Positions 62,452-64,000 of a stretch of 64,000 bases of DNA are shown here, in pieces (position 1 is the stretch's first letter; every line of letters starts with the position of its first letter). The notes below the pieces were generated by a model. The model did not search any database. It was not told where the DNA came from and saw only the letters and a list, made by a program, of their open reading frames with translations. This stretch comes from Tomocerus qinae. Its lineage: Eukaryota > Arthropoda > Collembola > Entomobryomorpha > Tomoceridae. The DNA lies in the NCBI GenBank assembly GCA_020055645.1, contig CM034546.1:129291875-129355874 (forward strand), read 5' to 3'. The translations under genes were made by a program, and so were the position numbers.

Positions 62452-63002
62452 TTACAAGAAGTGAAGATGGTGTGCGAGGTTCCGACGTGCGTGTTTTCCG
62501 AGGAGGGAGAGTCCAGTCAAGAAAGATTACTGTGTCCATATTTACAGAAGAGAGAAGGCGACAGTTCCGGACCAGTTGAAGTAGAGATTGCACATTTTGT
62601 ACGAGATAAACCGATCCAGAGAGAGGCCTTGGTTGTCGTGCAGAACGCTGAATGATGTCGAACTCGCCGTCCCTCGCCGAGCAGTCCAGGAAACCAGGAA
62701 AACGTCATATCTGCATCAGCAACAGAAAAACAAGAAATTATAGTCAATTCATATTCTGGATAAGGTAAGAGATTCGTGGATAATTACTTTTTGAAAAGCA
62801 ATAAAAATTTTTTAAAAAATCAAATAATTAAAAAAATAATACAATTAAAAAATTAAAACAAATTGAATAATAATAAAAAATAAAAAACTTAAATAATAAA
62901 AAAATTAAAATAAATAATTACCAGAGTAGTAGGATTGTAGGTGGAAGAAACAGGTGGAAGAAGTAGGTGGACGTTGAGCAGATCGTAGCCCCAATGCTGA
63001 AG
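62452..63002 (-). pseudogene. piwi remnants (exon 10 and exon 7 pieces), right copy
   Basis: Same deletion joints as in U1-U3 (exon 2 fused to exon 7 sequence, then exon 10), so the truncated piwi arose before the old duplication. The exon 10 frame is broken differently from the other copies. Confidence 0.78.
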
Positions 63003-63528
63003 TCAGTCCTCGTGTGTCGACTCCAGAAAGATATTCGGTCCCTGAGGTCGATTCTCACGATGAGCTCCGGGTTCAACTACAGCTGCAGGTATTTTCTCAG
63101 TTACTGATGGTGGCGGAGAAGAGGATGAGGCTGAACTCAAAGAGGATGCGGAAGAACTCAAAGAAGATGGCGGAGAACTCTTCTCCGCTTTGTTGCAACC
63201 AGGATCAGAGCTAAATAGTAATTATATTTTTTAAGTGACAATTCAAGAATTTGATTATATTACTGTAACTAATTGGTATTAACACATATTAAATCAAATA
63301 CGAATGATTTCAAAAATTAAATTGTATGGTTAAAAATGGCGCTTACAGGTTGTCAGAGATATTCGATTCGGTGGTGTTTGCTTCGGGAATGTCCAAATCG
63401 TCTCTTGGTCGTAGAGGTAGAGAAAACATTCCTGGGTAGACAGGTCGGGCTCTGCCTCGGGCTCGTGCTCTATACATCGACCTCGGTTGACGTTGAGGCA
63501 CCGGCGACGGGATTCGTGGGTAGCTCAT
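63003..63528 (-). CDS. Truncated Piwi N-terminal tail gene, right diverged copy
   Basis: Exons 63528-63347 and 63210-63003 have exactly the same lengths (182 and 208 nt) as the amplified copies and give 129 residues, even though the intron and flanks have diverged by substitutions and indels. Several residues differ (RARARGRARPVYPGMFSLPL against RARGRGRAQHIYPGMVIIHL), yet the frame, the RG motif, the Ser-rich part and the stop after ESTHED are kept. This contrast between coding and non-coding change is the best sign that the short frame is used. The TATA box is at 63713-63706. Confidence 0.62.
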
Positions 63529-63875
63529 CTTAGTGGAAAAAAGGTCTTCGGAGTTCGGGTAGAAATTGTAAAAGTCGGTCGATCAGGGTTCAGCGATCAA
63601 GTTCTCGAGTGGAGAGAGGCGGCAGCAGGTCCAGGAGAGTTTCCTTGAGGTCAGTTCTCTCTGAAGATCGGCAGAATTGTGACTTTCCAGGCTCACCAAC
63701 CTCCCTTTTTATACGATTTTCCAGAACAAAGAATCTGCCATTTTTCCATTTGAAAACATAGAATAAACAGACTCCGAGTACTGGAATTTTCTTGGTAACA
63801 ATCATGTGATATGCAGATATCTCTGTACCACGCAGTCTGTTCGTGAATAAAATATGAACACAAAAGAAAAAAATG

Positions 63876-64000
63876 TAAATGTGGATGAATAATATTCAAA
63901 TTAGGCCAAACGATTGTAATTGAAAATGAATAATATTCAAATTAGGCCAAACGATTGTAAATGAAAATGAATAATATTCAAATTAGGATTTAAAAAAATG
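63876..64000. repeat. AT-rich minisatellite, right copy (cut by window end)
   Basis: Units GAATAATATTCAAATTAGG, as in the other copies, continue to the edge. Confidence 0.75.

Larger units (their letters stand above)
58662..64000. repeat. Right diverged copy of the unit
   Basis: It matches U1-U3 over the TPR 5' half, the intergenic part, the piwi remnants, the piwi-tail gene and the start of the AT-rich array, but with many substitutions and indels. It lacks the hAT MITE and has about 1 kb of private sequence at about 60050-61070. It runs off the window end. Confidence 0.85.

Overview
The window reads as nuclear DNA of an arthropod, probably a hexapod; a springtail is a guess. Genes have many short GT-AG introns (about 50-200 bp), the DNA is AT-rich, and the gene families (juvenile-hormone-acid-methyltransferase-like enzymes, an HR78-type nuclear receptor, a Star-like FkbM methyltransferase, a germline Piwi) are animal or arthropod types. 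There are no bacterial, CRISPR, rRNA or tRNA features that I can see.

Left part (1-11.7 kb): the 5' half of a carboxylesterase gene (minus), a MITE-like repeat, a solo LTR with a 4-bp target duplication, then a ten-exon piwi gene (minus, 3070-6540) with a clear TATA promoter and one reading-frame slip in exon 3. Upstream of piwi lie two minisatellites. One is a 27/30-bp AT-rich array. The other is a 41-bp array in which each unit carries a small conserved hairpin, preceded by its own plus-strand TATA/Inr-like promoter. Two tandem JHAMT-like methyltransferase genes follow.

Middle part (11.7-32.3 kb): gene-poor. It holds a secreted Pro/Gln/Cys repeat protein, a class A GPCR with a 2-bp frame slip, a small Ala/Val/Pro-rich secreted protein built from 36-nt micro-exons, a secreted coiled-coil-like protein, an NR2C/HR78-like nuclear receptor, an FkbM-family methyltransferase with a broken partial copy, and several MITEs, some with clear target-site duplications.

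Right part (32.4-64 kb): a tandem amplification. Three almost identical units of 7956, 7958 and 7962 bp (34778-58653) sit between two older, diverged half-units. Each unit holds (i) a multi-exon TPR-like gene, damaged in every copy, (ii) a shortened piwi copy and (iii) the piwi upstream minisatellites and both candidate promoters. In all four piwi-derived copies, including the diverged one, a two-exon 129-codon reading frame is kept that encodes only the RG-rich N-terminal tail of Piwi and stops before the core domains. The unit boundary falls in an 8-bp window inside a TPR exon, so the two middle TPR copies are chimeras of the left and right ancestral copies.

The genes do not form one pathway. 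The link across the window is piwi: an almost complete gene at the left and a recently amplified, truncated piwi-tail unit with its regulatory repeats at the right. All exon models are read by eye from splice sites and phase; nothing was searched against a database.
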